A stretch of DNA of 64,000 nucleotides from Cucumis sativus (taxonomy: Eukaryota > Streptophyta > Magnoliopsida > Cucurbitales > Cucurbitaceae), in the NCBI RefSeq assembly GCF_000004075.3, contig NC_026657.2, forward strand, positions 30,226,408 through 30,290,407, in the 5' to 3' direction. Below are positions 12,884 to 26,129 of the stretch, in pieces; the first letter of the stretch is position 1, and every line of letters begins with the position of its first letter. The notes under the pieces are model-generated. The model saw only the letters and a program-made list of their open reading frames with translations. It was not told the DNA's origin and searched no databases. Made by a program: the position numbers and the translations under genes.

Positions 12884-14146
12884 CAATTTAATCTCCAACA
12901 TCAACATTGCTGAAGCGTTGGAATTTCATTATGTAACTCCACTTAACTTTTCATTTTTTATGTATTCTACAATCTCACTTGGTCAATAACATCTTTCATA
13001 GATGTATTATGTTTTGCATTTTGATTTGGTTCCTTAAGTTTCTTTTTTCCAATACATCTCTTTCAATGACAAACAAAATAAAAATACATTTTAGAAAAAA
13101 AATTTGTTAGATACCAACTCGTGATTGGATCCTTGAGTTAGCTACGTAAAGCTAGATGATTGGATACTTGGAATGCAATCAAGTTATATATATACTCTTG
13201 TTGACAATAAAAAATAATAAGACAACATTCACTTGGGTTAAAATATTATTTGAGTTTCTGTACATTGGAATTTATTCAATTTTTGTTTATATAATTTTAA
13301 ATGTCTAATTTTAGTTTCTATATTTTGTTTTGACAATAGTTGTGTAGATTAGGTTCTATTTGAAGAATGACTTATGTTATAAAATATAATATTACATACA
13401 TGGTCGAGGGACTTTAATCAGTTGAACATCCAAAAGCAAATTATTCAAATTCATGTAACTACTACTTAATGATCACAATAGTCATGAACACATAACATAC
13501 CAATCAAGTTCTCTTGTGGAAGAAGCCACCTAAATTTAGATGTTCAAATGGTGCTAACAAATGGAGGACGGTCGATAAGGGTAACACCACTTTTATCCAA
13601 ACACATACAATTTCATACAATTGCAACTTGCGAGTTTTACCATTTTTGTTGCAACGGATGTCGAACTTTTTTGTCGTTAGTCTTTTGAATATAGGTTATG
13701 ATGCATTGAATTGCAAGGTTGCACATTATCCTTTTATTTTTTATTTTTCTCTTTTCTTTCCAATCTTGTTCAACCATTTTTTTAAAACCATACAATCATT
13801 GTCTTCAATGAAATATGTAAAGACATAACTGAATGAAAATAAAAAAAATGTAAATGTCACCTTAAAAAAGAAAAAATTAGATAGAAGAGAATGAGAATGA
13901 GAATGAGAATGTTATTACAAATTTTTTAAAAATAAAATAAAATAAAAATTAAAGGTCCAAAACTTGAAGTTCTAACGAAATAATTAAATTGTGAAGAAGT
14001 TGCATAAGAAAAGATTTTCTCCACATTATACACAGACTGAAAGTGGGCCGGCTCAAGAGATACGATGGGCCCATTTCGGCCCGTGGCGATGACGACGACG
14101 ATCCACATTTCAATTTCCTCATTTCTAATTCCGTAAAATAGCGTAG
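12884..14146. other. Intergenic between the UGT cluster and the PHD gene
   Basis: AT-rich spacer of about 1.3 kb. It should contain the UGT 3' untranslated region (AATAACATC at about 12984 is a poor polyadenylation signal). A short GAGAAT tandem repeat lies at 13888-13912. I found no gene and no clear transposon structure. Confidence 0.5.
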
Positions 14147-14521
14147 TTTGGGAATGGGAATGCTGCCCCATCTGCCCGTTCCTTGTAGAGGCCTTTCTCT
14201 CTGCCTCCAGCTTTATCCTTCCTTCTCCATTGTTTCACTCTCAGCTCACACTGCCTTCACCCTCCAATTCTTCCACAAGATGCTTCTTCATGTTGTATCT
14301 TCTTCCTCTTTCTCCCTTTCCTTTCTCTCTTCAAAACCCTAACTCCAATTTTTTTCGATCTCTTTTTCTCTCTCTCTCTGTTTCTCCATGTCTGTTCACG
14401 CCCATCCTTGCGATCCACTGCTACATTCGTTGTTTCGGAGTTTGTTTTTCAAATTATACAAGTTCGAGGTTGGTATTTCTTTTTTGTAAATTTCTAGATT
14501 GAGAAAAGATTATTATTAGGT
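14147..14521 (+). promoter_or_regulatory. 5' untranslated region of the PHD/GNAT gene, with telo-box
   Basis: The sequence changes at about 14150 from AT-rich to strongly pyrimidine-rich (CTCTCTCTCTGTTTCTCC and similar), as in plant leaders. AAAACCCTAACT at about 14333-14344 is a telo-box, common near starts of plant housekeeping genes. GAG|GTTGGTATTT at about 14466 and ATTATTAG|GT just before the ATG at 14522 could frame a small leader intron. Confidence 0.5.
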
Positions 14522-17500
14522 ATGAAGCGGGAGTTGGCTTTTGCTTTGGAAGTTCAATCTCAGCTTGAAGGGACTCTTGATCATACTCGTAGTGAGATTC
14601 TAGCTGAGGCGAGGCCAGGTAGTAGTTATTTAGATGAGACTGCTCGGAGTGGTGGCTGCAAAAGGTTTAAAGGCTCTGTTGTGAATGGTCTGATTGTGTA
14701 TACCAGGGTAAGGAAGTCTCAGATCAATGTGTACAGCGGATTGTTGGATAATGGTAACAGGAAGAAGTGCGATAGTACAGATGGGAGGGAGGTTCTTGGA
14801 AGCTTCGCACCTGAGGAAAGTTGTAGAACTGAAGAGGTTCAAATTCAAAAGACGAGCTCTGTCTGTAAGAAAGAGTCCGATGAGGTCGTGGAAAATTCTG
14901 GAAATAAGGAAGAAGGGGCTGAAGGGAGTTCTTTAGTTATTGCGAAGGACATAAAAGTTGAGGGGAATTTGCCTGGGTGGGAAATTAAGCGCTTTACACG
15001 CTCCTCATTGGGGCCGAAGGTTGAGCCCATGGATATCACCCCACTTGCAATAGGCTCAGTTAAAGAGGAAGTTATTTCAGATGTCGGCGGGGAAACAAGT
15101 GAGACAGTCAACTCTCTGTCAACTCCAAAGAATAAGTTGGAATTGAAAATGTCGAAGAAGATTGCACTGAATAAGAGGCCAATGACTGTGAGAGAGCTGT
15201 TTGAAACTGGTTTGCTCGAGGGTGTACCTGTCATCTACATGGGTGTGAAGAAGGTCACTGCTATTTGCTCATTTAAATTCTCGAATTCTAACTATTTAAT
15301 TCTCAGTGTGTTCAATCATATGAATTGGGCTTGTGATGTGTTTTTGGGAACTGGGTTAATTTTCTTGCTGCATTTTGATCTCAGGCAGATGACTTTGGTC
15401 TGCGCGGTACAATTAAAGATAGTGGGATTTTGTGTACATGCTCCTCCTGCAATGGATGCAGAGTCTGTAATCTCTTTGATTTAACATGAGAATTCAAGAA
15501 ATGATTTTTGCTAGTGTTTTCTTTCACCCCACTTGCGTTTCTTTAACTTCTTTCTCTTCAATCTAGGTCATTCCTCCTTCACAATTTGAGATCCACGCTT
15601 GTAACCAATATAAACGAGCAGCACAGTATATATGTCTTGAGAATGGGAAGAGCCTGCTCGACTTGTTGAAAGCATGCAAGGGAAGTAGGCAGACCCTTGA
15701 GGCTACCGTACAAAGTCTGATTAGCTCTTCCCCAGAAGAAAAACATTTTACGTGTAGAGACTGTAAAGGTGAAATTCTGGGTTTCTATTATTTGTCACCA
15801 CTAGCCACAGGTCATGATAAGCGCAACCAAAACCAAGTAGTTTACAGCATTTATAATCTGTTAGATGATCAGTGAGTTTAACTATTTCTAGGATGCTTTC
15901 CTTCATCTGTTGGACAAGTGGGACCTTTATGCCCTTCGTGCGAGGAATCAAAGCGATCTAAGTGGATGCTAACACTGCCAGCCCCTCCCACTTCCGGAAT
16001 TGGTAAGAGATTGAGGTACGGTATATGCTTCTTTCGACTTTTTGATGTCTCCCTGTTGTCTGGAATAAGATTTTTGTCTTTAATTTAATTGATTATCATA
16101 GGTTCCTGCCGATTCACTATTTCGTTTTGCCCCTTTTCGGGTTTTCCTATTACCTGAATCCAAATGCTTCGTTCATGTTATAGCTTCTGGAAAATAAAGT
16201 TAAGACTTTGGTATTCTTCCTTGGTATGCCTTTTAAATACGACAACGTATTCAGTCATACCCAGTAATGTAATTATTTAAAAATTCTCGACGATGGTACA
16301 CAAACTACTTCTGAAAGTATCTTATTTGCTAGTTTGTGCCACGCAGAAGTCTCATCAGATAGTAAAACTTATAAGTATTTAAACTGGGTCGTGTTGCGCT
16401 TCTAAATAAAGATGGGCTTGCATAATGCATGTAAGATTGATGTACTGTCTTCAACAGTGTAATTTTCTAGTACGTCATTTTTTATGCTGAAAATTGTGGA
16501 TTCTAACTTATTACGATTTAAAATATTTATGTACAAAAAGGTGTTCTTGATTTTTTTTCTTGAGTATAAATGTATAATTATAATATTTAAGATGTAATTT
16601 AAATTAGTTTTGTTTTTCAGGCTGGCAGAACCAACCACGTCAAAATCATCTGGAAGTGCTTCAGTATCTATTTCTTCACGATATAAACGCAAATGGGTAA
16701 CAAAAGCAAAGTGAGTATTATTCTGTCTATGTTCTATTTCCCCTAATAGTAGACTACTGAATATACTTTATTTTATTTTTATTCCACTTCCTTTCCATTC
16801 TTCCTCGTCACATTTGGGGATTGAAGAATAAAATTTGAAATTCATGCCAGTAAGTTAGCAGTATGCCGTTTTCTTTTTCTAAAATACTCTACTTTAGTAC
16901 CTGAAGTTCAATCGCTGGTATAACTTTCAGGTCAAAATCGTCCGAATACACTTCCATCTCAAGGTCCCCCAGAAGTGCGCCAATGCGTATTCCTTCAAAG
17001 AATAAGAGTGCATTGAAGATGAGAAAGAAGTCAGTATGGTTTATCTCTAGATTACTGTTTTTGCCCACTTTGATTTTTGGCAAGATTTTTTCTTTTTCTT
17101 AGTATCTTTAACTTGATCTCTTTTATGCGGTGGGTTTTCCTTGTTCTTGAGATGGAAAGTTAATGCCACTGAGGTTTCATATTTTCTAGTTTAGTTGCTT
17201 ATTTTTTATCTTGTAGATTAGTTTAGTTTAATGCTTTAGTTTTATTAATTTCTCAATTAGCATTTTATGATTTTTTTTTTTTTTTAAGTTGCACTATGAA
17301 TTGAGGGTTTTTAGACGGTTTTCTCTCATTTTGAATTTTTTTTTTTTGTTCCCATGGATTTGGCATAATCCATTTTAACAGTAAAACCTACTTAATCTAT
17401 ATCCTTGGTTCTACCTGGGGAGGTATGGTGGCCATGTGTAGCAATTGGTGCTGAATAATCGGTGGAGTAGGGCACATCATAATTTGTTTTCCCTTCACTT

Positions 17501-20500
17501 TCTCTTCAGCTTTGGTCACTATCTGGCACCATGACCATACCACCAAATCTTTCTAAACAAAGATGACCCAAAGGAATTGGTGAACTTGGAAGCAACAGTG
17601 TGAAAGAGCATAGTGGCGATCTTAGAGGGAGGAAAAGGAACCACAGTGGCTGGTTACTTGAAAAATGAGAACTATTGCATGCTCGTTTTCTTTTCCTAAC
17701 AGCAGCACATTTACCTTTACCTTTGCCTTTGCCTTTGGTTGTAAAATAAGTTTCTTCATCTGCTAAACGTAAAACCTTAGTAGTAACGGGCAAAGAGCTA
17801 GAGAAGACAAAAAACGAAACCCACACACTTGCTCGTTCAGGATGCAGACCATCATTTGCCCAAATGTACGCCCTCAACCCTTTTTGCAATGATCCAGTTT
17901 TTTGTGCAACATCTCAGCTTGAAGAAAATGAATTACTTTGAGGATAATCTTAGGGAGATAGTCTAGGTTGATGATATGATAACATCACTTGCCAAGACTT
18001 TTTGGATGATGATGAAATATATGATTTTGTTGTGAAGATTGATGATTGGAGAGTTTCTGATATGCTGCTGGTTAATAGTTTCTAGCAAAAGAATGATTTT
18101 ATTTGTTCTATATCCTTTGAGCATATAAATTTTGATCTGTCATGAAGAGAAATTTTAACCTGGAAATTCTTGGACGACTCATATTGAACCATTTATTAAT
18201 GAACCACTTGGAGCATTGATAGTTGAAGATGAAATGGGATAAAAAAAAGATCCTACTGAGAGATAGTTACGAAAAAAACACTACCGTTGATCAGTAAGGG
18301 TGATTATGTTGTGATTATTAGCCTATTGGAACTGAATCCATGGGGGGGCAACTTGCTTCAAGTGATAGCTAATAGAGACGTAGATTCAATAAAGCAGCCA
18401 ATATCCCTCTTCTTATCCAAGAAAATGTGAGTCTTTTGTTCCTCTCCAAAGACTTCAACTGAAGGCATGAATACGATCATTAGATAATATATAATTTAAT
18501 TTACCTTTACTCATTAGCTTGAGCTTTTGAGTCAATTTGTAATTTAAGATGGTTTCAAAGTAGGTGGTCAGGTAAGTCATGAGTTCAAGCTTCTGCATTG
18601 TTGTTTTAAACACATTGGTCTTTCTTACTTAGTTTCCAACAGGAAGTAGTAATAATCACCTTTAGATGCTTATATCATTCTATCAATGACGTGTTTTTTA
18701 TCTTAAAAAAGGCCTATTCTTATGAGGAGACAAAAAGTTTGGAAATTTGGAATCCAATTTGTTGGATTAATTTGGTTGATTGCTGTAGTTTTTAATATGG
18801 ATTTCAGAAGAATATTGAAGAGTTTTTTTAGTTGGAATTTATTGGGTCATATGACAAATGTAATTATTTTTTATTTTTGTTCTTTGCTTTTCACCTAAAC
18901 TTGATGATGGGTTTCTTTCCAAGATGCGAATGGTTTTGGAAACAAGAATACATTCTATAATTGGTTATTTAACATATAATAGATTAGTTTAGTTAATTAC
19001 GTTTATTAATTTGTGAACAAACATTTAGGATAGTTTGAACATAAATAAATTGTGTGTTTGGACAATTTTCTCTTGTTTGTTATGGTTGAGTGCAATCCAT
19101 TAATTCCTCCAAAAAACCCCTGCAGCAATTTTTCTGTCAAATGTTTCATCCTTTTAATGTTTTCTTTATTTTAAATTGCAGGTCATTGAAACCAGCCTTA
19201 ATGTTAAAATCCTCCCAAAGTGCTTCAAAGTGCAGTTCTTCATTAGCTAAAAATCAATGGAAAATAACAACAAAGTTAGTGATTTTTTTAATCATTTGTT
19301 GATTTTTAGTTCTCAGTGGCCCAAATTTTTTTCTGGAAGCAAGTACCTCATAGTCTTGATAAATGTATTGATTACTTTCTTTGAATACCTTTTACTCTTA
19401 AGAGATCAGAGGTTGCATAAGTTGGTTTTTGAGGAAGACGGATTGCCTGATGGAACTGAAGTAGCTTATTTTGCCAGGGGTCAGGTAGTTAAGGCAGATC
19501 ATGAGTGCTTGTCTGTGTAACTAATCACATATTAATTCTGATTATTAACGTGTATAGCAATTTATTTCTTCCCTTCACATACAGAAATTGCTCCAGGGTT
19601 ATAAGAAGGGATCTGGAATTTTGTGTTGCTGCTGCAATTGTGTGGTAGGGCCTTTGAACTTCTTGTATCCAGATTCTTTAGTGCTATAGTGAACACTTTC
19701 TTTCTACGTTTCATGTGCAGGTTAGTCCTTCACAATTCGAAGTTCATGCTGGTTGGTCTTCTCGAAAGAAACCGTGAGCATATTTTCCTTCAGTTTTATG
19801 GCAGCTCAAACTATTAATTTCAAGCTTTTCAATGTCTCATGGGTATTTATTTGGCAGTTATGCATACATTTACACATCAAATGGGGTTTCTCTGCATGAA
19901 TTGGCAATCTCTCTCTCAAAAGGGCGCAAGTATTCTGCAAAGGATAATGATGACTTATGCATAATATGTCTAGATGGTGGAAATCTTTTGCTTTGTGATG
20001 GCTGCCCAAGGGCATTCCACAAAGGTGAATCATAATATGGAGTACTGTGGTTAGACAATTTAAAAAATTAACAACAATAATAACAAAAACTAACTCTTCT
20101 TCTGTTCAAATGTATGTTGTGCGTTTATGTGTTTATGTGTTAAGCTCACGTGTCAAATCGACCTCCTTGGCTTGTTCATTTTTTTAATAGTGGACTTTGT
20201 AGTTTGCCAGAGTAGAGTTTCTGATTTGCAGTTCCATTCGTCTGTGCAGAATGTGCATCATTATCAAGTATTCCTCGTGGTGATTGGTATTGTAAATTTT
20301 GCCAGAATATGTTCCAGAGAGAAAAGTTTGTTGAGCATAATGTCAATGCTGTTGCAGCGGGAAGGGTACATGGAGTTGACCCTATTGAGCAGATAACTAA
20401 AAGATGCATTCGAATTGTTAGGAACATAGAAACAGATCTTAGTGGATGTGTGCTATGTCGGTAATAATATCAATTCTCCTTCTCCCTGCCTAAGACTTCT

Positions 20501-22528
20501 CATCATTTCTCTTTTCATCGTGCTATCTTATATGTTGCTTTTGCATTGAAGTTTAACCCTTACCTCTTTTGTATGCAGTGGCTCTGATTTCAGCAAATCA
20601 GGTTTTGGTCCCCGCACAATTATACTTTGTGATCAGGTATTTTATCATATCATCTTAACTTCCAGTTGAACTTTCAAGTGCTGTTTTTATTGACTCGTTT
20701 CCAGTTCCTTGCCATGTTGCTTGCTGTTGTGCTTTTTCTTCAAATTTCTTCATTTGATTTCTGGTCAGTGCGAGAAGGAATTTCACGTGGGCTGTTTAAA
20801 AGACCACAAAATGGCATTTCTTAAGGTATTAACTCAGATCATAGTCTTGCTTTTTACTTGAAATCCTTTGTGTGAAAACGATTTCTTCCCTTGTTCAATG
20901 CTCTCCTTTTTCTGGAATAAAAATTTGAAAGACCGTTAATGAAACAGGAATTGCCAAGAGGAAAGTGGTTTTGTAGCATAGTTTGTACGAGGATACATTC
21001 TGCTCTACAGAAGCTGCTAATTCGTGGGCCAGAAAAGCTTCCAAATTCACTTTTAGGTGCTGTCAATAGAAAACTTGGAGAAAATTGTTCAGACATTCAG
21101 GTTGATGTTGACGTCAGTTGGAGGCTTATCAGTGGCAAAATTGCTTCACCTGAAACTCGTTTGCTATTGTCAGAGGCCATTGCTATCTTTCATGTAAGAT
21201 GTCTTACTATTTTTTTCTTATTTTGATTGTTAAGTTCATTCCTTGAGGCTTGATCAATGATCTGTTTCGTTTAAGATGCTATTTTAAATAACATTTTTGT
21301 TTCTCTCTCTCTCTCTGTCTCATTATTTTATTTTTCGTTAAAATACCATTTCAGTCTTGGAAGTTACAAATACAAAAGCACAATGCTGATGAGTCCAAGA
21401 AGTACTGTCCAATTCATGCTAGATTTTCTTTGTTGTGTGCATGTACGGATATCATATTATTAGAAGTCTCTGAATTTCAGCTGTGTAGAGTTTGTTGCCA
21501 GCATTTGAACTATGATCCATAGGTGCAATATCTGATTGAAACGTATCATTAATTTACAGGATCGGTTTGATCCTATAGTTGATATAACAAGTGGACGTGA
21601 TCTTATTCCAGCCATGGTTTATGGGTTAGTGACACATTTCATTATTATTTTGTCTGACGGCAAGAATAGTAGTGGCCATATCCAGTTTTATTAATGGTAA
21701 TATGTATTTTTGTGTTCTTATCTGTCACTCTGACAGGAGGGATGTTGGTGGACAAGAGTTTGGAGGCATGTATTGTGCCATATTAATTGTCAAGTAAGAA
21801 TCTTAGCTTATCGAAGCAACCCATTACCTGTTACAAAGTCTAATAACAGACTTCTTTCTTTATATTGCACAGCTCATTTGTTGTATCTGCTGCAATGCTT
21901 CGAGTTTTTGGGCAAGATATTGCAGAGCTGCCATTGGTTGCGACAAGTAATGGTAACCATGGCAAGGTCTGAGCAGTCAATTTCATTTCTTTTTTGTATT
22001 TTGCTTTTACCTGTGAAAATTACCTTATACTGCGTTTTTTTTATTTTTCCCTACACAATGGCTTATTACGAGTTTGTAAGGCAATTTGGAATGCTTTTGA
22101 ATTCTTCTTCGACTTTCTAATCAAGAGTTTGCAATCTGTTGGCCATTCTGATTTGACTCTTTTCTACATGTAACGATGATAGGGCTACTTCCAAACATTG
22201 TTTTCGTGCATTGAGAGGCTGCTAGCTTTCTTGAAAGTCAAATGCCTTGTTCTACCAGCTGCTGAAGAAGCGGAGTCCATTTGGACTGAAAAATTTGGTT
22301 TTGAGAGAATAAAACCAGACCAGGTACATACTTCAAGGATCATAAGAATAGCACATATTCATTATCTGAAACGGTTTGAATTCCAGCCACGGCTAAATGA
22401 AATTCTGTGTCGACTCTCTGCAGCTCAGCAGCTATAGAAGAAGTTGTTGCCAGATGGTGACATTCAAAGGGACATCCATGCTTCAGAAAACGGTTCCGTC
22501 GTGTCGGGTTGTAGGTGCTCCCTTGTGA
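14522..22528 (+). CDS. PHD-finger/GNAT nuclear protein with two TPL-binding-like modules
   Basis: Twenty exons keep frame to give 937 residues: 14522-15253, 15385-15462, 15567-15768, 15892-16015, 16621-16710, 16931-17029, 19182-19274, 19403-19484, 19585-19644, 19721-19773, 19858-20024, 20250-20460, 20579-20636, 20769-20825, 20948-21193, 21560-21624, 21737-21793, 21873-21966, 22183-22323, 22424-22528. Acidic N-terminus; two Cys-rich modules of the TPL-binding type ([13 protein letters not shown] with [11 protein letters not shown], then [10 protein letters not shown] with [10 protein letters not shown]); a PHD finger near 570-617 ([20 protein letters not shown]); a second Cys/His cluster ([17 protein letters not shown]); then a GNAT fold near 800-900 ([20 protein letters not shown]). 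Such proteins (Arabidopsis acyl-CoA N-acyltransferase with PHD domain) are thought to act on chromatin and recruit TOPLESS co-repressors. Intron 6 is 2.15 kb. Its 3' exons and introns seeded the duplications to the right. Confidence 0.88.
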
Positions 22529-23353
22529 CCAACCATGGAAGGGTGTGAGGTTCCCTCTAATCTCCCCCTTCCTCTCTCCATTCCTCTCTTCCACCATATC
22601 ATTCTGTAGCTTTGTCTGTGTATAGCTTACAAAGTTTTTCCTGTTTTTAGGATATTCAGTAAGGTGAGAGCAGTGGTAGGGTAGCTAAATATCCATTTTA
22701 GTTAATATTACATATTCAAATGTAGCTTTCTCGAACCTTCTCATTTGCCCTTGCCCTTATATAGACGGTCTTGGTAGGTGATGGTTTTAGGCAAAAACCA
22801 CTAGCCATTCTAAACACCCTTTTTCCCATTCATGCTTGGTAACCCAATGCGTGCTTGTGAATATTCAACTGCCTAAATATCCCATGTGTTTATTATATAG
22901 TTCATTGTGAGATAGATTTTAGGGGATAATTTTATTATTTACAAATAGAACGACGGTTGCAAATTTTATTTGTTTATTTAATTTTCTATTTTAGTTTAGC
23001 AAATGTGGGGATGAAGGGGTTAATGGAAAGAACTTCAGAAACGGCAATATAGGGTGTCTTTATCTTTTAAAATGCTTACATTATCTTGCAAATTCTAACT
23101 TGACAGGCAATTGATTAGGTTGGTGAAATGTAAAAAATGTCAGGAATGATGGAGAGGTTACTTTGGAATTTGGAATGGGAAAGTGAGATCTAAAAATGAC
23201 AAATTTTACCAAGTTCATAGGTAAACAATACAATTCTAATTCTAAAAAGATGATTAATACATGTATTTTTGAGTTCAAGTTATTAAGTGCTAACTATTGT
23301 TTTGCAAGTATCTGGGTGCATCTTATAATGGTGGCTCAACATCATCTAGTAGC
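22529..23353 (+). other. 3' flank of the PHD gene, left part of the duplicated unit
   Basis: Contains the PHD 3' untranslated region and the start of the sequence shared with 36042-36865 (offset 13,512-13,513). No gene of its own. From about 22083 to 23150 the two copies look identical by eye, a sharp rise over the more diverged stretch before it. Confidence 0.7.
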
Positions 23354-23858
23354 CGAATATGGCATCCCAACTAAGAAACCAAATATGAAAATGAAAAACC
23401 AAAAAGCCCTTTAGATAAATACATGGAAGCCCAACTAAGAAACCAAATATGAAAATGAAAAACCAAAAAACCCTTTAGACAATATATGGAAGCCCAACTA
23501 AGAAACCAAATATGAAAATAAAAAACCCTAAAAACGATCTGTCATTTTTGTGATTTTTTGAAATGAAACGTTTTAATTGGTCATTTCCCTTTGTCACCCG
23601 ATATGGCAACCCAACTCAGAAACCAAATATGGAAAAAGGAAAAACCCTAAAGACATCTATCATCTTCTCCATTTCCTCCCTCAGGTTCTTGTTTGAAACA
23701 ACGGTAGATTGATCTCCAATCTCCACCGCACTCCATTCTTTGCAAGCCTCACCATTCTTCACGGTAAAACTTCACATTTACACTCTATTCTTTTCTATTG
23801 ATTTTAATTTTTGCTCTTTTCTCTTACAGTTAGTATTTTCATCGTAAACATAACAATA
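23354..23858 (+). promoter_or_regulatory. F-box gene 1 promoter and leader: ~62-bp tandem repeats, telo-box, leader intron
   Basis: Three units of about 62 bp based on CCCAACTAAGAAACCAAATA followed by TGAAAATGAAAAACC and CCTTTAGA, plus a fourth diverged unit (CAACCCAACTCAGAAACCAA). The last unit runs into the telo-box AAACCCTAA at 23642-23650, then a pyrimidine-rich leader. A 66-bp intron is inferred from CACG|GTAAAAC at 23764 to CTTACAG at 23829, so translation starts at ATG 23859. The same block precedes all four F-box genes. Confidence 0.65.
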
Positions 23859-25046
23859 ATGGTGGTTTCTGATGTTGTGATTCAAATTCTATCCAAGCTT
23901 CCACCACAATCTCTTCTTCGATTCAAGTCTGTTTGCAAATCCTGGTATCATCTTATCAACCATCCTAAATTTGTAACAAAACATCTCTTAGATTCTTTTC
24001 CCCATAAACATGTCCTCATCAAACGTGCCCTCACCAACCACTCTGGCAAACAAGAACTTGTGTTCTCCATCCTCAAATTCTCTCTCAATGGATCTGTGTC
24101 TATTATGGACATCAATTTGACATTCCAAGAGATCGATCCACTTTTAGAACTTTGTGGCCATTCTCACGGCTTAGTTTGTCTTTCCGATTGTGACGATGCG
24201 TTCCTTGTTAATCCTATGACCAGACAGTTTCATAAACTTCCACCATCGATTCTTATCTTTCGTGGTTGCCATCATGACGATCCTGATTATTACGCTGCTG
24301 CAGCAGTTACTATCGGATTCGGGTATGATGCAAAATCTAGCGATTTCAAAGTTGTTAGAATTGTGAGTTGTCGAGGACAATCAGAATCCAGAATAAGAGT
24401 GGAAATTTATGATTTGAGCAAAGATAAATGGAGAGAAATTGAAGCTCCTGATTTCTGTGGCAGGGCATCATGCAAATCTACATTTGATATGTATCACGAA
24501 GGAATATTTTATTGGTGGGGAGAAGGTGAACCAAGGATTTCTGAAACGGACCATATTATAACATTTGACATGAGTGAAGAGATTTTTGGTAAAGTTTCAT
24601 TACCGGAGAGCTTCGATAACAAAAAACATAAAATAGTTTTAAGGGTTTTGAATAAATCCATAGTTCTTTTTGTTTATCCATATAAAAGTAATGAGACAAA
24701 TATTGGAACCTATGAGACAATTATTGGAACCGATGAGACAAATATTGACATTTGGGAAATGGAGAAGGATGAATTTGGCGTTGTTTCGTGGTCGAAGCTA
24801 TTGACGATTGACCCTCCTTTTGGAGTTGAGCATCCATTGTTGTTTGTAAGCTGTGAAGAACTGTTAATGGAGTCTAGTGAAGGGCATGTGATTATGTATA
24901 ACACGGCAACTCAACTATTCAAAAAGCTTCCAATAGAAGGGGATGTAACTTATGCAAAACCTCACAGATTTGAAGCTCATGATCTTTTTATTGAGAGTTT
25001 GTTATTAGTGGAAGAGAGAAGAGATATGATCAATTATGATTTTTAG
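23859..25046 (+). CDS. F-box/FBA protein, copy 1 of 4 (SLF/SFB-like)
   Basis: Intronless coding region of 395 residues starting MVVSDVVIQILSKLPPQSLL. Residues 2-45 form an F-box (ILSKLPPQSLLRFKSVCKSW) that should bind SKP1 and make this the substrate receptor of an SCF ubiquitin ligase. The rest is an F-box-associated (FBA) domain, with landmarks CGHSHGLVCL, NPMTRQFHKLPPS, GFGYDAKSSDFKVVRI, VEIYDLSKDKWREI and GIFYWWGEGE. The FBA type includes S-locus F-box proteins of S-RNase systems but also many unrelated plant F-box proteins, so function is not fixed by sequence. A hinge at about residues 286-303 carries NETNIGTYETIIGTDETNI, a three-unit repeat varying between copies. Unlike copies 2 and 3 it is not followed by an RNase; a footprint of one remains at 26.1-26.4 kb. 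Confidence 0.9.
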   Translation: MVVSDVVIQILSKLPPQSLLRFKSVCKSWYHLINHPKFVTKHLLDSFPHKHVLIKRALTNHSGKQELVFSILKFSLNGSVSIMDINLTFQEIDPLLELCGHSHGLVCLSDCDDAFLVNPMTRQFHKLPPSILIFRGCHHDDPDYYAAAAVTIGFGYDAKSSDFKVVRIVSCRGQSESRIRVEIYDLSKDKWREIEAPDFCGRASCKSTFDMYHEGIFYWWGEGEPRISETDHIITFDMSEEIFGKVSLPESFDNKKHKIVLRVLNKSIVLFVYPYKSNETNIGTYETIIGTDETNIDIWEMEKDEFGVVSWSKLLTIDPPFGVEHPLLFVSCEELLMESSEGHVIMYNTATQLFKKLPIEGDVTYAKPHRFEAHDLFIESLLLVEERRDMINYDF

Positions 25047-26129
25047 TATTTTCGGGTTTTACTATTGTAAGTCATATTGTTTGATATATGTTTGAGTGAT
25101 ATGAGTTTTAGTATTTTGTCAAACTAGTTTAATTAATGTTTAGATGAAGCAAATGAGGTTTGTTACTTTTGGGGTGGAATGATTATTTTTAACATATAGA
25201 TTTAAGAAATACAAAACCTATCTATAAAACAATCTTTTCTTTTTAAAATTTTTGTTGAAATATTAACAAATTAAGTCAACAAAATTAACAAATGAATAAT
25301 GATTGATCCTAACCACAATAATTTAAATAGAATTAGCATAATGAATTTGAATGCATACTAATAATTAGTTTTTTCTTTAAAAAAATATATACAATAGAAT
25401 TATTATTTTTATTGTTGGCTAATGAATATCGGTTTGCTTATTTCGTTCGTGGTAGCATTGTTAAGAAACCCTTAATTATATCATAAAGTATAAATCAATT
25501 TCATTATTATGATATATTAATAATAGTCTATATTGAATACTCATATATATTATTGTTAATATTGAAATGTATTTAGTGTTACAAATTAGATAATTCCGTA
25601 CTAAAATCCTTGGAAACAAAACTTTTCAAGGAAAAGAAATAAAATATGAATATAAATTGGGAATTCTTATACACTATGTAGTTACTAATAAATAATGTCA
25701 CTTTTGCATTAATTTTTTCATTTGCACTTTGGAGAAAAATCACAAAAAAAAAAAAAAAAGAAAGAACATCTTAAATTTTATTATTTGTGAGTTGCTTTTT
25801 TTTTTTTTAAATTTAATTTAGAAAGTTCGGTCATCAACTTTCAAATACCACACATGGTGATGGTGATCGCTGTAGGCCTATCTCTAACGCTCATTTTCAA
25901 CAACTTCATCGATGACCACCTTGACCAACCTTCGATTGCCACTTACCGACCTTAAAAATATTGATTTAAACATTTTTAGTAAATAAAAAACCAAACTTTT
26001 ACTTTTAAAAATAGTTATTAAACACATTTGTGTTTCTATTTGAAGAAGTATCTATCAGAAGTGTTTAGATAGAAAAATTAATTTTGAAAAAAAACGTTTT
26101 TTTCCGAGGAATTCAAATTACGCACTTTG
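25047..26129. other. 3' flank of F-box gene 1
   Basis: AT-rich, no gene. Shares homology with the 3' flanks of F-box copies 2-4. Its distal part (TTTAGAAAGTTCGGTCATCA near 25820, followed by ATACCACACATGGTGATGG) is shared with the flank of copy 4 near 45340-45390. Confidence 0.6.

Noticed and set aside
13514-13828. 104-codon open frame downstream of the UGT cluster
   Set aside because: Composition shifts from random to T-rich, no domain recognised, no promoter. Probably chance or transposon debris.
17506-17889. 127-codon open frame on the minus strand within PHD intron 6
   Set aside because: It overlaps no known domain, has a low-complexity GKGKGKGK stretch and lies in an intron with possible inserted sequence. 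No start context or partner exon supports a gene.
23811-23858. N-terminal extension of the F-box proteins (MLFSLTVS... frame upstream of MVVSDVV)
   Set aside because: The upstream codon is TTG, not ATG, and the segment spans the predicted leader-intron acceptor. ATG at MVVSDVV is the proper start in all four copies.
24171-24380. Antisense open frames within F-box genes (also near 37683, 43486)
   Set aside because: They are the reverse strand of strongly conserved F-box coding sequence and follow from its codon use.
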